A program made the translations under genes and the position numbers. The notes under the pieces are model-generated. The model did no database searches. It saw nothing but the letters and a program-made list of their open reading frames with translations, and was not told where the DNA came from. From Zoogloeaceae bacterium G21618-S1 (GTDB lineage: Bacteria > Pseudomonadota > Gammaproteobacteria > Burkholderiales > Rhodocyclaceae), in assembly GCA_027214125.1 (NCBI GenBank), contig JAPWHF010000005.1, positions 124,951-188,950 of the forward strand: 64,000 nucleotides of DNA, written 5' to 3'. Positions 17,945 through 27,121 of this stretch are shown here, piece by piece; positions within the stretch are counted from its first letter, which is position 1; each line of letters starts with the position of its first letter.

Positions 17945-18844
17945 GTGATCCGACAAGGCCTGCTGACACTTCTCATCGCTTCTGCTGCATTTGGCGCTCG
18001 CGCTGACACCTCGCCCAGCGTCGACGACACGCTGACCGCCATCCGCGAGCATGGCGCCATCCGCTTGGGCCATCGCCTCTCATCGATCCCCTTCTCCTAT
18101 CTCGACGAAAACGGTCAGGTCGTCGGCTATTCGCACGAGCTGGCGCTGAAGATCGTTGACGCCATCCGACAGCGACTCGGCAACCCCAAACTGCCGGTCG
18201 AACTGGTGCCGATCACCTCCGGCAACCGCTTCCGCCTGATCCACAAGGGCGAAATCGATTTCGAGTGCGGCTCGACCACACACAACTCGGAGCGCGCGAA
18301 GCGGGTGAGCTTCTCCAACACCATCTTCGTCATCGGCACCCGTGTGCTCACCCGCCGCGATTCGGGCATCTCAGACTTCAACGACCTCAACGGCAAGCGG
18401 GTCGTCACCACCGCCAGCACCACCTCCGAACACCTGCTGCGGCAAATGAAAGAAGAACGCCAGATCAATCTGACGCTGATCACCGCGCGTGATCATGGCG
18501 AGAGTTTTCTCACCCTCGAAACCGGTCGTGCCGACGCCTTCATGCTCGACGACGCCCTGCTCTATGGCGAGCGGGCCAAATCGCTTCACCCGGCCGACTG
18601 GGTCGTCACCGGCGCTCCGCGCTCCTTCGAAGCCTATGGCTGCATGCTTCGCAAGGGCGATCAGACCATGAAGAAACTGATCGACGACACCCTTACCCAG
18701 CTCATGACCTCCGGCGAGGCCGAGCGCATCTACACGCGCTGGTTCATGCAACCGATTCCGCCCAAGCAATTGAACCTCAACTTCCCGCTCTCGGACAGCA
18801 TGCGCGCGCTGTTCCGCGAGCCCAACGACAAGCCCTTCCAGTGA
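17945..18844 (+). CDS. Periplasmic amino-acid binding protein (GltI-like, family 3)
   Basis: A 299-residue solute-binding protein. The signal peptide (residues 1-21) ends ARA. The start is a GTG at 17945. The mature protein has family 3 features: LRxGhRxxSiPFSYLDENGQVVGYSHELA, then GEIDFECGSTTHNSERAKRVSFSNTIF and GRADAFMLDDALL. Its closest kin bind glutamate or aspartate. The downstream asparaginase gene overlaps its stop codon, and no permease or ATPase gene is adjacent. That suggests scavenging of acidic amino acids or amides, with the transporter encoded elsewhere, or a sensory role. Confidence 0.82.
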   Translation: MIRQGLLTLLIASAAFGARADTSPSVDDTLTAIREHGAIRLGHRLSSIPFSYLDENGQVVGYSHELALKIVDAIRQRLGNPKLPVELVPITSGNRFRLIHKGEIDFECGSTTHNSERAKRVSFSNTIFVIGTRVLTRRDSGISDFNDLNGKRVVTTASTTSEHLLRQMKEERQINLTLITARDHGESFLTLETGRADAFMLDDALLYGERAKSLHPADWVVTGAPRSFEAYGCMLRKGDQTMKKLIDDTLTQLMTSGEAERIYTRWFMQPIPPKQLNLNFPLSDSMRALFREPNDKPFQ

Positions 18845-19818
18845 TGTCGACGCCGCCGCGACTGACCCTGCTCACCACCGGCGGCACCATCGCCGGCCAG
18901 GCGGCCAGTGCGGTCGACACCACGGGCTACACGGCGGGCGCACTTGACCCGTCCACGCTCGTTGCCGCCGTGCCGGGCCTGGGCGAGCTCGCCCAACTGC
19001 AGTGCGACGCGCTGTTTTCCATCGACAGCAAAGACATGTGCCCCGCGCACTGGCTGGCGCTACTGACCCGGGTGCAGCACCACCTTGCACGGCCTGACTG
19101 CGACGGCGTGGTCATCACCCACGGCACCGACATCCTCGAAGAAACCGCCTGGTTTTTGCACCTGTGTCTGCCGCCGGGCAAGCCGGTCGTCCTCACTGCC
19201 GCCATGCGTCCAGCCACCGCGCTATCGGCAGACGGCCCGATGAATCTGTATCAAGCTGTCGCCGTTGCCGCGCACGCCGCCAGTGCAAATCAAGGCGTTT
19301 TGGTGGTGGTGAACGGACACATCTTTGCCGCCGCCGACATCGTCAAGACCGATACCCAGGCGCTGGACGCCATCGCGGCCCCCGCGCGCGGCCCGCTCGG
19401 CGCGGCGCAGCCGGTGCAGTTTTACCATCCAGCCGCGCTCACACAGGCCGGTTGCGTGCCAGCCGATGCGCTGGCCGGCCAGACCGAGCTACCGCGCGTC
19501 GACATCCTTTACGTCGCAGCCGGCAGCGACCCCGATCTGCTCGCCGCAGCCATCGAACGCGGCGCCCAAGGCATCGTCCTCGCCCTGCCCGGCAATGGCA
19601 GCCTGCCCGCCAATTGGCAGCAAGCCGCACTCGCCGCCCACGCCAAGGGAATTGTGGTACTCCGCTCGACCCGCGTCGCCCATGGTCGGGTGGCCCACTC
19701 GGCAGACACCACGCTGCCCGCCGCCAGCGGAGAACTCAACCCGACCAAGGCGCGCATCGCCCTGATGCTCGCGCTGGCCAGCGGCACACCCGGGCTCAGC
19801 ACGCGCCTCTTCGCCTGA
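18844..19818 (+). CDS. ansA: L-asparaginase
   Basis: A 324-residue asparaginase that would hydrolyse asparagine to aspartate and ammonia. The first catalytic threonine lies in LLTTGGTIAG near the N terminus. The second motif is ITHGTDILEETAW, giving the Thr-Asp pair of the second triad. No signal peptide is seen, so it should be cytosolic although the sequence resembles the type II group. The ATG at 18844 overlaps the stop of the binding-protein gene by one base (TGATG); a GTG at 18841 is an alternative. Translational coupling implies a shared nitrogen-scavenging job. Confidence 0.88.
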   Translation: MSTPPRLTLLTTGGTIAGQAASAVDTTGYTAGALDPSTLVAAVPGLGELAQLQCDALFSIDSKDMCPAHWLALLTRVQHHLARPDCDGVVITHGTDILEETAWFLHLCLPPGKPVVLTAAMRPATALSADGPMNLYQAVAVAAHAASANQGVLVVVNGHIFAAADIVKTDTQALDAIAAPARGPLGAAQPVQFYHPAALTQAGCVPADALAGQTELPRVDILYVAAGSDPDLLAAAIERGAQGIVLALPGNGSLPANWQQAALAAHAKGIVVLRSTRVAHGRVAHSADTTLPAASGELNPTKARIALMLALASGTPGLSTRLFA

Positions 19819-19828
19819 GCGACGCGGG

Positions 19829-20770
19829 CTACAAACCGGGGTCCGTCCCGCCGCCGGCCCGCGCAGCCTCGACCACATGCCGGTTCAGCGCCGGCGCAAA
19901 CAGTTCCACAAACGCATAGATATAACCGCGCAACCACACATTGCGGCGGATGCCGATGCGGGTGGTGCTCGACTCGAACAGGTGCCCCGCATCGCTCATG
20001 CCCAACCCTTTGTCCATCAGCGGGTCAAAAGCCATGCTGGCCACGATGCCGATGCCCAGACCCATGCGCACATAGGTCTTGATCACGTCCGAGTCGATGG
20101 CGGTCAATACCACATTGGGTTTCAGCCCTCGCCCCAGAAAGGCCTTGTTCATCTGGCCACGGCCGGTAAACGCCGAGTCGTAGGTGACAATCGGCCAGCG
20201 CGCGATCTCCTCCAGACTCAGCGGCTTGGCCTTGAGAATGGGGTGATCGGTGGGCGCCACCACGCCGCGATTCCACTGGTAGCACGGCAGCATCACCAGA
20301 TCGGGATAGTCCGAAATAGCCTCGGTGGCGATGACCAGATCCGCGTCGCCCGACAACACCATGTCGCACACCTGGCTCGGGCTGCCCTGGTGCAGCTCCA
20401 GCCGCACCTTGGGGTAGCGGCGGGTGAATTCGGCAATCACCTTTGGCAGCTTGTAACGCGCCTGGGTGTGGGTGGTGGCAATCGACAGCCGCCCCTGCCC
20501 TTCGTTACGAAACTCCTCGCCCACGCGCTGCAGGTTGTCGGCATCGGTCAGCACCCGACGCGCGATATTCAGCACCTCGCGGCCCGGCTCAGTCACGTCG
20601 ACAATCCGCTTGCCGTGGCGCACAAAGATTGCCACGCCAAGCTCCTCCTCAAGCGCCCGGATCTGCTTGGACACCCCGGGCTGCGAGGTAAACAGGGTCT
20701 CGGCCGCTTCAGACACGTTCAGTCCGTTGCGATCGACTTCAACGATGTAGCGCAATTGCTGAAAATTCAC
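19829..20770 (-). CDS. cysB: LysR-type regulator CysB
   Basis: A 313-residue LysR regulator. The N-terminal winged helix reads MNFQQLRYIVEVDRNGLNVSEAAETLF and SQPGVSKQIRALEEELG, which is CysB/Cbl-specific. The effector domain (about 90-300) includes IATTHTQARYKLP, which in CysB binds N-acetylserine or sulfate/APS. It is divergent from the TauE-cysI-cysH-cysDN operon, its obvious target. I prefer the GTG at 20770, with GGAG 8 nt upstream, over the GTG at 20776, where the spacing is too short. Confidence 0.92.
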   Translation of the reverse strand: MNFQQLRYIVEVDRNGLNVSEAAETLFTSQPGVSKQIRALEEELGVAIFVRHGKRIVDVTEPGREVLNIARRVLTDADNLQRVGEEFRNEGQGRLSIATTHTQARYKLPKVIAEFTRRYPKVRLELHQGSPSQVCDMVLSGDADLVIATEAISDYPDLVMLPCYQWNRGVVAPTDHPILKAKPLSLEEIARWPIVTYDSAFTGRGQMNKAFLGRGLKPNVVLTAIDSDVIKTYVRMGLGIGIVASMAFDPLMDKGLGMSDAGHLFESSTTRIGIRRNVWLRGYIYAFVELFAPALNRHVVEAARAGGGTDPGL

Positions 20771-20818
20771 GATCACCGCTCCGGTTTGCCGCCCCGATGC
20801 ATCAGTCGCACGGCAGTC

Positions 20819-20839
20819 TAAATAACTTTTGATTATTTA
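20819..20839. promoter_or_regulatory. AT-rich dyad in the cysB/cys operon control region
   Basis: TAAATAA-N7-TTATTTA is a perfect 7-bp inverted repeat in the 140-bp divergent gap. CysB sites are AT-rich and poorly conserved, so this is a candidate CysB site or promoter element. Confidence 0.5.
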
Positions 20840-20913
20840 AGTTTAACCCACCCCCCCTGTTCCGATCTATCCACTCTCCGTACGATGCGATGCAACATCA
20901 GAGGTTGGATCAC

Positions 20914-21693
20914 ATGGAATTTGCCTACACCATCGCCGGATTTGCCGTTGGCGCCATCGTCGGACTCACCGGCGTGGGCGGCGGTTCGCTGATGACGCCG
21001 CTGCTGGTGCTGATGTTCGGCATCCCAGCTTCGGTAGCCGTCGGCACCGACCTGCTCTACGCGGCCATCACCAAGGCCGGCGGCACGCTGGCACACAGCC
21101 TGAAAGGCTCGGTCGACTGGCAGATTACCCGCCGCCTGGCCACCGGCAGCATCCCGTCGGCGCTCATCACATTGTGGGCAGTGCATCGTTACGCCCCCGG
21201 CGGCATGGGCGGCGCCACGCATGTCATCACTTTTGCACTTGGCGTGGCGCTGGTGCTGACCGCCGTAGCCATCGTGTTCCGCGCTCGCATCCAGACGTTC
21301 TCGACCCGCGTGATGGGCGACACACCCAACCCGGTGCGCACCCGCAACCTCACCATTGCCACCGGTGCCGTGCTCGGCGTGCTGGTGTCTATCTCATCGG
21401 TCGGCGCCGGTGCGCTGGGTGTGACGGCCTTGTTCTTTCTGTATCCTGCGCTGCCTTCGCTGCGCATCGTCGGCTCCGACATCGCGCATGCGGTGCCGCT
21501 CACGGCCGTGGCCGGCATGGGCCACTGGGCGCTGGGCACGGTTGACTGGGCATTGCTCGGCAGCCTGTTGATCGGCTCCCTGCCCGGCATCTGGCTTGGC
21601 AGCCATGTTTCAGCGCGGGTCCCCGACCGCGTTCTGCGTCCGATCCTGGCCAGCACCCTGGTGCTGGTGGGCGCAAAAATGATTACTCACTGA
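20914..21693 (+). CDS. TauE/SafE family sulfite exporter
   Basis: A 259-residue protein with about eight membrane helices. Landmarks are the N-terminal VGAIVGLTGVGGGSLMTPLLVL and the repeat-half counterpart GVLVSISSVGAGALGVTALFFLYP. TauE/SafE proteins move sulfite, sulfoacetate or related anions. As first gene of an assimilatory sulfate-reduction operon, export of excess sulfite or uptake of a sulfur oxyanion is likely. AGAGG lies about 9 nt before the ATG at 20914. cysI starts 11 bp downstream. Confidence 0.86.
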   Translation: MEFAYTIAGFAVGAIVGLTGVGGGSLMTPLLVLMFGIPASVAVGTDLLYAAITKAGGTLAHSLKGSVDWQITRRLATGSIPSALITLWAVHRYAPGGMGGATHVITFALGVALVLTAVAIVFRARIQTFSTRVMGDTPNPVRTRNLTIATGAVLGVLVSISSVGAGALGVTALFFLYPALPSLRIVGSDIAHAVPLTAVAGMGHWALGTVDWALLGSLLIGSLPGIWLGSHVSARVPDRVLRPILASTLVLVGAKMITH

Positions 21694-21704
21694 GAGAAAA
21701 CAAT

Positions 21705-23390
21705 ATGTATCGCTACGACGATTACGATCAGCAGTTGGTGGATGAGCGCGTCGCGCAATTCACCGACCAGACGCGCCGCTACTTCGCTGGCGAACTGACC
21801 GAAGAAGAGTTCCTGCCGTTGCGCCTGCAAAACGGCATCTACATCCAGCGGCACGCACCGATGCTGCGTCTGGCGATCCCCTACGGCAACTTGCGCGCCG
21901 ATCAGGTCCGCATGTACGGCCACATCGCCCGCACCTACGACCGCGGCTACGGCCACTTCACCACGCGCCACAACATGCAGTTCAACTGGTGCGAGCTGGA
22001 GAAGATGCCCGAGATCCTCGCCAAGCTGGCCACCGTGCAACTGCACGCCATCCAGACCTCGGGCAACTGCATCCGCAACACCTCGACCGACCCCTTCGCC
22101 GGCGTCGCCGAAGACGAGCGCATCGACCCGCGGCCGTGGTGCGAACTGATCCGCCAGTGGAGCACCTTCCACCCCGAGTTCGCCTATCTGCCGCGCAAGT
22201 TCAAGATCGCCGTCAATGGCGCCGAAGAAGACCGCGCGGTCATTCGCTGCCACGACATCGGCCTTGAGCTGGTCAAGAACGAGGCGGGCGAGACGGGCTT
22301 CCGCATTTTTGTCGGCGGCGGCCTCGGCCGTACCCCGATCATCGGCGAAGAGATCGCCAGCTTTGTGCCCTGGCAGCATCTGCTCACCTATTGCGAATCG
22401 ATCCTGCGGGTGTACAACCGCTTCGGCCGCCGAGACAACAAGTTCAAGGCGCGCATCAAGATCATCGTCAAATCGCTGGGTATCGACGAGTTCCGCCGGC
22501 GCGTCGAAGCGGACTGGGCCCACTTCAAGGACGGCCCCAGCACCCTGACCGCCGACGAAGTCGCCCGCGTCGCCGCCTGTTTCGTCGATCCCGACTACCA
22601 GGCGCTGCCGAAGACCGACGCCGGCTATGTGCAGGCACAGACCGACAGCAAGCCCTTTGCGGCCTGGGTCAAGCGTAATGTGCGCGGCCACAAAAAACCT
22701 GGCTACGCCAGCGTGGTGCTGTCGCTGAAGAAAACCGGCGTACCGCCGGGCGACGTGACCGACGCCCAGCTCGACCTGATCGCCGATCTGGCCGACCGTT
22801 ACAGCTTCGGCGAAGTGCGCATCACCCACGAGCAGAACGTGGTCCTCGCCGACGTCGAGCAGTCTGCGCTGTTCGCCCTGTGGGAACAGGCCCGCGCCGG
22901 CGGCCTGGCCACGCCCAACATCGGTCTGCTGACCGACATGATCTGCTGCCCCGGTGGCGATTTCTGCAGCCTCGCCAACGCCAAGTCGATCCCCATCGCC
23001 GAGGCCGTGCAGCGTCGCTTCGACGACCTCGACTATCTGCACGACATCGGCGATCTGGAGCTCAACATCTCCGGCTGCATGAACGCCTGTGGCCACCACC
23101 ACGTCGGCCACATCGGCATTCTCGGCGTCGATAAGAACGGCGAAGAGTGGTACCAGATCACCATCGGCGGACGTCAGGGCAACCTGACCAATCTCGGCAA
23201 AGTGATCGGCCCGTCTTTCGCGGCGGCCGACGTACCCGACGTGATCGAGAAGCTCATCGACGCCTATATCGCGCATCGCCACGAAGGCGAGCGCTTCATC
23301 GACACCGTGCATCGCATCGGTGCCGACCCGTTCAAGCAAGCCGTGTATGGCGACAAGACGCCGGCACAAAGGAAGGTGGCCAATGGCTAA
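21705..23390 (+). CDS. cysI: Assimilatory sulfite reductase haemoprotein (CysI-type)
   Basis: A 561-residue nitrite/sulfite reductase. Two ferredoxin-like halves each precede a catalytic part. The sirohaem/4Fe-4S ligands are in CCPGGDFC (about residues 414-421) and CMNACGHHH (about 458-466). It would reduce sulfite to sulfide with six electrons. The active-site TRHNMQFNW lies near residue 86. No CysJ flavoprotein gene is nearby, so ferredoxin or another donor probably feeds it, as in many betaproteobacteria. A nitrite reductase role is less likely given the cys neighbours. Confidence 0.9.
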   Translation: MYRYDDYDQQLVDERVAQFTDQTRRYFAGELTEEEFLPLRLQNGIYIQRHAPMLRLAIPYGNLRADQVRMYGHIARTYDRGYGHFTTRHNMQFNWCELEKMPEILAKLATVQLHAIQTSGNCIRNTSTDPFAGVAEDERIDPRPWCELIRQWSTFHPEFAYLPRKFKIAVNGAEEDRAVIRCHDIGLELVKNEAGETGFRIFVGGGLGRTPIIGEEIASFVPWQHLLTYCESILRVYNRFGRRDNKFKARIKIIVKSLGIDEFRRRVEADWAHFKDGPSTLTADEVARVAACFVDPDYQALPKTDAGYVQAQTDSKPFAAWVKRNVRGHKKPGYASVVLSLKKTGVPPGDVTDAQLDLIADLADRYSFGEVRITHEQNVVLADVEQSALFALWEQARAGGLATPNIGLLTDMICCPGGDFCSLANAKSIPIAEAVQRRFDDLDYLHDIGDLELNISGCMNACGHHHVGHIGILGVDKNGEEWYQITIGGRQGNLTNLGKVIGPSFAAADVPDVIEKLIDAYIAHRHEGERFIDTVHRIGADPFKQAVYGDKTPAQRKVANG

Positions 23391-23907
23391 ACTCATCAAG
23401 AACCAGCAGATCCTCGACGACACCTGGCAGGTGCTGACGCTGGACGACGCCACCGATGCGGCGGCGGTCACCGTGCCCGCCGCCCAATGGATTGTCCCGC
23501 TCGCCGTGTGGCAGGCCCAGCCGGTACTTGCCGCGCGCGGTGATGTCGCGCCCCTGCTCGATGGCGCCGACGACCCGGCCGAGCTCGCCGACCAGCTCGG
23601 CACACTGTCGCTGGTGGCGGTGAACTTCCCGCGCTTTGCCGATGGTCGCGGCTACTCGATCGCCACCTTGCTACGCAGCCGCTATGGCTACACCGGCGAG
23701 TTGCGCGCCGTCGGTGACGTGTTGCGCGATCAGTTCAACTACTTCACCCGCTGCGGTTTCGATGCCCTGCAGCCGCCGGTCGACAAATACACCGACGCCC
23801 AGCTGGGCGCCGCGCTGGCCAGCCTGAAGGACTTCACCGATCCCTATCAGGCCTCCGCCACCTTCCGCGACCCGCTGTTCCGTCGCCACGCGAGGCGCGC
23901 CGCATGA
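23383..23907 (+). CDS. DUF934 family protein of the cys operon
   Basis: A 174-residue protein that recurs between cysI and cysH in proteobacteria. It contains NFPRFADGRGYSIATLLRSRYGY and GELRAVGDVLRDQFNYFTRCGFDA, the DUF934 core. Its role is unproven; because of its constant company it is usually taken as an accessory to sulfite reductase, possibly in electron delivery. The ATG at 23383 lies inside the end of cysI (8-nt overlap) with AAGGAAGG upstream. Its stop overlaps the cysH start by 4 nt. Confidence 0.86.
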   Translation: MAKLIKNQQILDDTWQVLTLDDATDAAAVTVPAAQWIVPLAVWQAQPVLAARGDVAPLLDGADDPAELADQLGTLSLVAVNFPRFADGRGYSIATLLRSRYGYTGELRAVGDVLRDQFNYFTRCGFDALQPPVDKYTDAQLGAALASLKDFTDPYQASATFRDPLFRRHARRAA

Positions 23908-24671
23908 GCACCGTGTCCCCCCTTCGCCCTGCCGCCGGGAACCCGGCGACCCGCCCGGCGCTGACCGATGCGCAGCGGATCGCCGTGGCCACCAAGTCTG
24001 ACGAGGCCCTGACGATGCTGCAGGCCGCCGTCGCCGAGTTCGGTGCCGAGGGCCAGCTGACCTTCGCCAACAGCTTCGGCGCCGAAGACATGGTGCTGAC
24101 CGACCTGATCCTGAAAAACAGCCTGCCGATCGAGATCTTCTCGCTCGACACCGGCCGCCTGCCCGCCGAAACCTATGCTCTGATGGGCGAGGTGGAGTCG
24201 CGCTACCACACCAAACTCAAGGTGTTCTTCCCCGACACGGCTGCGGTCGAAGCCTATGTGCGCGGTGAGGGCATCAACGCCTTCTACGACTCCATGGACT
24301 TGCGCAAACGCTGCTGCCACATCCGCAAGGTCGAGCCGCTCGGCCGCGCGCTGGCCGGCAAAAAAGCCTGGATCACCGGCCTGCGGGCCGCGCAGGCCGC
24401 CACGCGCACCAATCTGCCGACCCGCGCCTTCGACGCCGACAATGGCCTCGAAAAACTCAACCCGCTGGCCGCCTGGTCGGAGAGCGATGTATGGGCCTAC
24501 ATCCGAATCGAGAATGTGCCCTACAACGCCCTGCACGATCAGTTTTACCCGAGCATTGGCTGCGCACCCTGTACCCGCGCCGTCGCTCTCGGCGAAGACG
24601 TCCGCGCCGGTCGCTGGTGGTGGGAAGATCCCACCGCCAAGGAATGCGGCCTGCACGTCAAAAAGTCCTGA
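23904..24671 (+). CDS. cysH: Adenylyl-sulfate (APS) reductase, iron-sulfur type
   Basis: A 255-residue assimilatory reductase that converts APS to sulfite using thioredoxin. The Fe-S cluster ligands are present: the CC pair in LRKRCCHIRK and the C-x-x-C pair in GCAPCTRA. The catalytic Cys sits in the C-terminal ECGLH. PAPS reductases lack the paired cysteines, so APS is the likely substrate, and no cysC is needed. GAEDMVLTDLI and SLDTGRLPAETY form the nucleotide-binding part. It overlaps DUF934 by ATGA. Confidence 0.91.
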   Translation: MSTVSPLRPAAGNPATRPALTDAQRIAVATKSDEALTMLQAAVAEFGAEGQLTFANSFGAEDMVLTDLILKNSLPIEIFSLDTGRLPAETYALMGEVESRYHTKLKVFFPDTAAVEAYVRGEGINAFYDSMDLRKRCCHIRKVEPLGRALAGKKAWITGLRAAQAATRTNLPTRAFDADNGLEKLNPLAAWSESDVWAYIRIENVPYNALHDQFYPSIGCAPCTRAVALGEDVRAGRWWWEDPTAKECGLHVKKS

Positions 24672-24695
24672 GCCAACTCACAGGAGGATGAACCC

Positions 24696-24818
24696 ATGCC
24701 CAAGGCACATCATCTGAACCCCTCGCTGAGCCACACCCTCATGCTGCGCCTCGCTGCGCTGCGCGCCGGCCTGCGCGCCGCCCTCCGCGCCCTGATTGCC
24801 CGAAACACGCACCGCTGA
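24696..24818 (+). CDS. Small 40-residue ORF between cysH and cysD
   Basis: A 40-codon frame starting at 24696 has the strongest ribosome site in the operon, CAGGAGGA about 6 nt upstream. The peptide begins MPKAHHLNPSLSHTLMLRLA and continues as an Ala/Leu/Arg helix with no acidic residues. It looks amphipathic and basic, able to bind membrane or nucleic acid. It ends 8 bp before cysD. A second ATG at 24689 in another frame opens a 9-codon peptide, but sits too close to the SD. I do not recognise it; it could be a leader that couples translation to cysD. Confidence 0.5.
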   Translation: MPKAHHLNPSLSHTLMLRLAALRAGLRAALRALIARNTHR

Positions 24819-24826
24819 GAAATTTC

Positions 24827-25741
24827 ATGTCAACGCTGACTCAACAGACGCTCTCTCATCTCGACTGGCTCGAAGCCGAAGCCATCCACATCATGCGTGA
24901 GGTGGCTGGCCAGTGCAGCAGCCCGGTGCTGCTGTTCTCCGGCGGCAAGGATTCGGTGTGCATGCTGCGCATCGCCGAAAAGGCGTTTCGCCCAGGGCGC
25001 TTCCCCTTCCCGCTGATGCACATCGACACCGGCCACAACTATCCGGAAGTCATCGCCTTCCGCGACAAGCGCGCGGCCGAGCTGGGCGAGCGCCTGATCG
25101 TGCGTTCGCTCGAAGACTCCATGGCCCGCGGCAGCATTGTGCTCAAACACGAAAACGAGTCGCGCAACAAGCACCAGTCGGTGACCCTGCTCGAAGCCAT
25201 CGAAGAATTCGGCTTCGACGCCTGCATCGGTGGCGCCCGCCGCGATGAAGAAAAGGCGCGCGCCAAGGAGCGGATCATGAGTTTCCGCGACGAGTTCGGT
25301 CAGTGGGACCCAAAAAATCAGCGCCCCGAGCTGTGGAACCTCTACAACGCACGTTCGCACAAAGGTGAGAACATCCGCGCCTTCCCGATCAGCAACTGGA
25401 CCGAGCTCGACGTGTGGCAGTACATCCAGCGCGAGCAGCTCGAACTGCCATCGATCTACTTTGCCCACACCCGCCCCGTGGTGCGCAAGGGCGAGCTGCT
25501 GATGCCGGTCACCGACCTCACCCCGGCCAAGCCTGGCGACACGATCGAAGAGGTGATGGTGCGCTTCCGCACTGTCGGCGACGTGAGCTGCACCGCACCG
25601 GTTGAATCGGACGCCGACACCGTCGAGAAGATTCTCGCCGAGACCGCGACCACCACCATCACCGAGCGCGGCGCCACGCGCATGGACGACCAGACCTCCG
25701 AGGCGTCCATGGAGCAGCGCAAGAAAGAAGGCTATTTCTGA
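24827..25741 (+). CDS. cysD: Sulfate adenylyltransferase subunit 2
   Basis: A 304-residue ATP-sulfurylase catalytic subunit, which forms APS from ATP and sulfate together with CysN. The PP-loop is LLFSGGKDSVCMLRIA near residue 40. Further markers are HIDTGHNYPEVIAFRD, GARRDEEKARAKER and PISNWTELDVWQYI, all standard for CysD (302 residues in E. coli). It lies 8 bp after the small ORF and 47 bp before cysN, in the same transcript. Confidence 0.95.
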   Translation: MSTLTQQTLSHLDWLEAEAIHIMREVAGQCSSPVLLFSGGKDSVCMLRIAEKAFRPGRFPFPLMHIDTGHNYPEVIAFRDKRAAELGERLIVRSLEDSMARGSIVLKHENESRNKHQSVTLLEAIEEFGFDACIGGARRDEEKARAKERIMSFRDEFGQWDPKNQRPELWNLYNARSHKGENIRAFPISNWTELDVWQYIQREQLELPSIYFAHTRPVVRKGELLMPVTDLTPAKPGDTIEEVMVRFRTVGDVSCTAPVESDADTVEKILAETATTTITERGATRMDDQTSEASMEQRKKEGYF

Positions 25742-25788
25742 GCCCGGCCGGCGGCACTGAACGCACCGCACACGAAATTCAAGGAAAC

Positions 25789-27072
25789 ATGATGTCCGCA
25801 CTCGAACACCTGCCCGAAATCGACAACGGCCTGCTGCGCTTTCTGACCTGCGGCAGCGTCGACGACGGCAAGAGCACCCTGATCGGCCGTCTGCTGTTCG
25901 ACAGCAAGACCATCCTCGCCGACACGCTCAACGCCATGGAAAAGACCTCGGCCAGGCGCGGCATGACGGCCGTCGACCTATCCCTGCTCACCGACGGCCT
26001 GCAGGCCGAGCGCGAGCAAGGCATTACCATCGACGTCGCCTACCGCTACTTCTCCACCGGCACGCGAAAATACATCATTGCCGACGCACCGGGTCACGAG
26101 CAGTACACCCGCAACATGGTCACCGCCGCCTCCACCGCCAACCTGGCGATCATCCTGATCGACGCGCGCAAGGGCATGCTCAACCAGACCCGCCGCCACT
26201 CCACACTCGCCCACTTGCTCGGCATTCCGCACCTGCTGGTGGCGATCAACAAGATGGACCTGGTCGACTACGACCAGGCCACCTACGAGAACATCAAGGC
26301 CGAATACCTCAAGTTCGCGCACAAGATGGGTCTCAAGGATGTGCGCTTCATCCCGCTGTCGGCGCTCAGTGGCGACATGGTGGTCGAGCGCGGCGAGCGC
26401 ATGCCCTGGTACGAAGGCCCCACGCTCATCAACATCCTCGAAACCGTGCCCGCAGCCCACACCGAGCGCCCGGAAGCCTTCCGCTTCCCGGTCCAGTTCG
26501 TGTGCCGCCCGCAGGATTCCGCCAACCCCGAACTGCACGACTACCGCGGCTTCATGGGCCGGGTCGAGTCTGGTGAGATTGCCGTCGGCGACGCCGTCAC
26601 TGTACTGCCCAACGGGCTGTCGAGCCGCATCAAGTCGATCGAGATCGGCGGCCAGAAGATCGAGCGCGCCATCCACGAACAGTCGGTCACCCTGCTGCTC
26701 GAAGACGAAATCGACACCTCCCGCGGCGACATGATCGTCAAGAGCGCCGAGGCGCCGGAGGCCGTCAAACAGATCGACGCCAATGTGTGCTGGATGTCCG
26801 AAACCCCGATGTCGCCGGCGCGCACCTACCTCATCCGCCACACCTCGCGCGAAGTGAAAGCCAAGATCGCCAAGATCGACTACCGGCTCGACATCAACAC
26901 CATGGACCACGAGCCGGTGACTACGCTGGCGATGAACGACATCGCCCGCCTCACGCTCAAGCTCGCGCAGCCGATCTTCGCCGACCCCTATCGCAGCAAC
27001 CGGGCGACCGGCGCCTTCATCATCATTGATGAATCGACCAACAACACGGTTGGCGCCGGCATGATCGTTTGA
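25789..27072 (+). CDS. cysN: Sulfate adenylyltransferase subunit 1 (GTPase)
   Basis: A 427-residue EF-Tu-like GTPase that drives sulfate activation by CysD. G1 is GSVDDGKSTLIGRL (about residue 23), G3 is DAPGHEQY and G4 is NKMD. It lacks a CysC kinase fusion at the C terminus, which agrees with an APS-reducing pathway. Two ATGs (25789, 25792) follow AAGGAAAC. It is the last gene of the operon; a strong hairpin terminator begins 21 bp after the stop. Confidence 0.94.
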   Translation: MMSALEHLPEIDNGLLRFLTCGSVDDGKSTLIGRLLFDSKTILADTLNAMEKTSARRGMTAVDLSLLTDGLQAEREQGITIDVAYRYFSTGTRKYIIADAPGHEQYTRNMVTAASTANLAIILIDARKGMLNQTRRHSTLAHLLGIPHLLVAINKMDLVDYDQATYENIKAEYLKFAHKMGLKDVRFIPLSALSGDMVVERGERMPWYEGPTLINILETVPAAHTERPEAFRFPVQFVCRPQDSANPELHDYRGFMGRVESGEIAVGDAVTVLPNGLSSRIKSIEIGGQKIERAIHEQSVTLLLEDEIDTSRGDMIVKSAEAPEAVKQIDANVCWMSETPMSPARTYLIRHTSREVKAKIAKIDYRLDINTMDHEPVTTLAMNDIARLTLKLAQPIFADPYRSNRATGAFIIIDESTNNTVGAGMIV

Positions 27073-27092
27073 TCGTGCCTCGCGACCGACAC

Positions 27093-27121
27093 AAAAGGCC
27101 ATGCCCCGCATGGCCTTTTTT
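27093..27121 (+). terminator. Terminator of the cys operon
   Basis: AAAAGGCCATG-CCCCG-CATGGCCTTTT forms an 11-bp stem ending in a run of six T. It is also symmetric enough to act on the other strand. Confidence 0.92.

Noticed and set aside
21687-23603. 638-codon open frame on the minus strand opposite cysI
   Set aside because: It mirrors cysI, which has full sirohaem and Fe-S motifs; long antisense frames are expected at this GC content.
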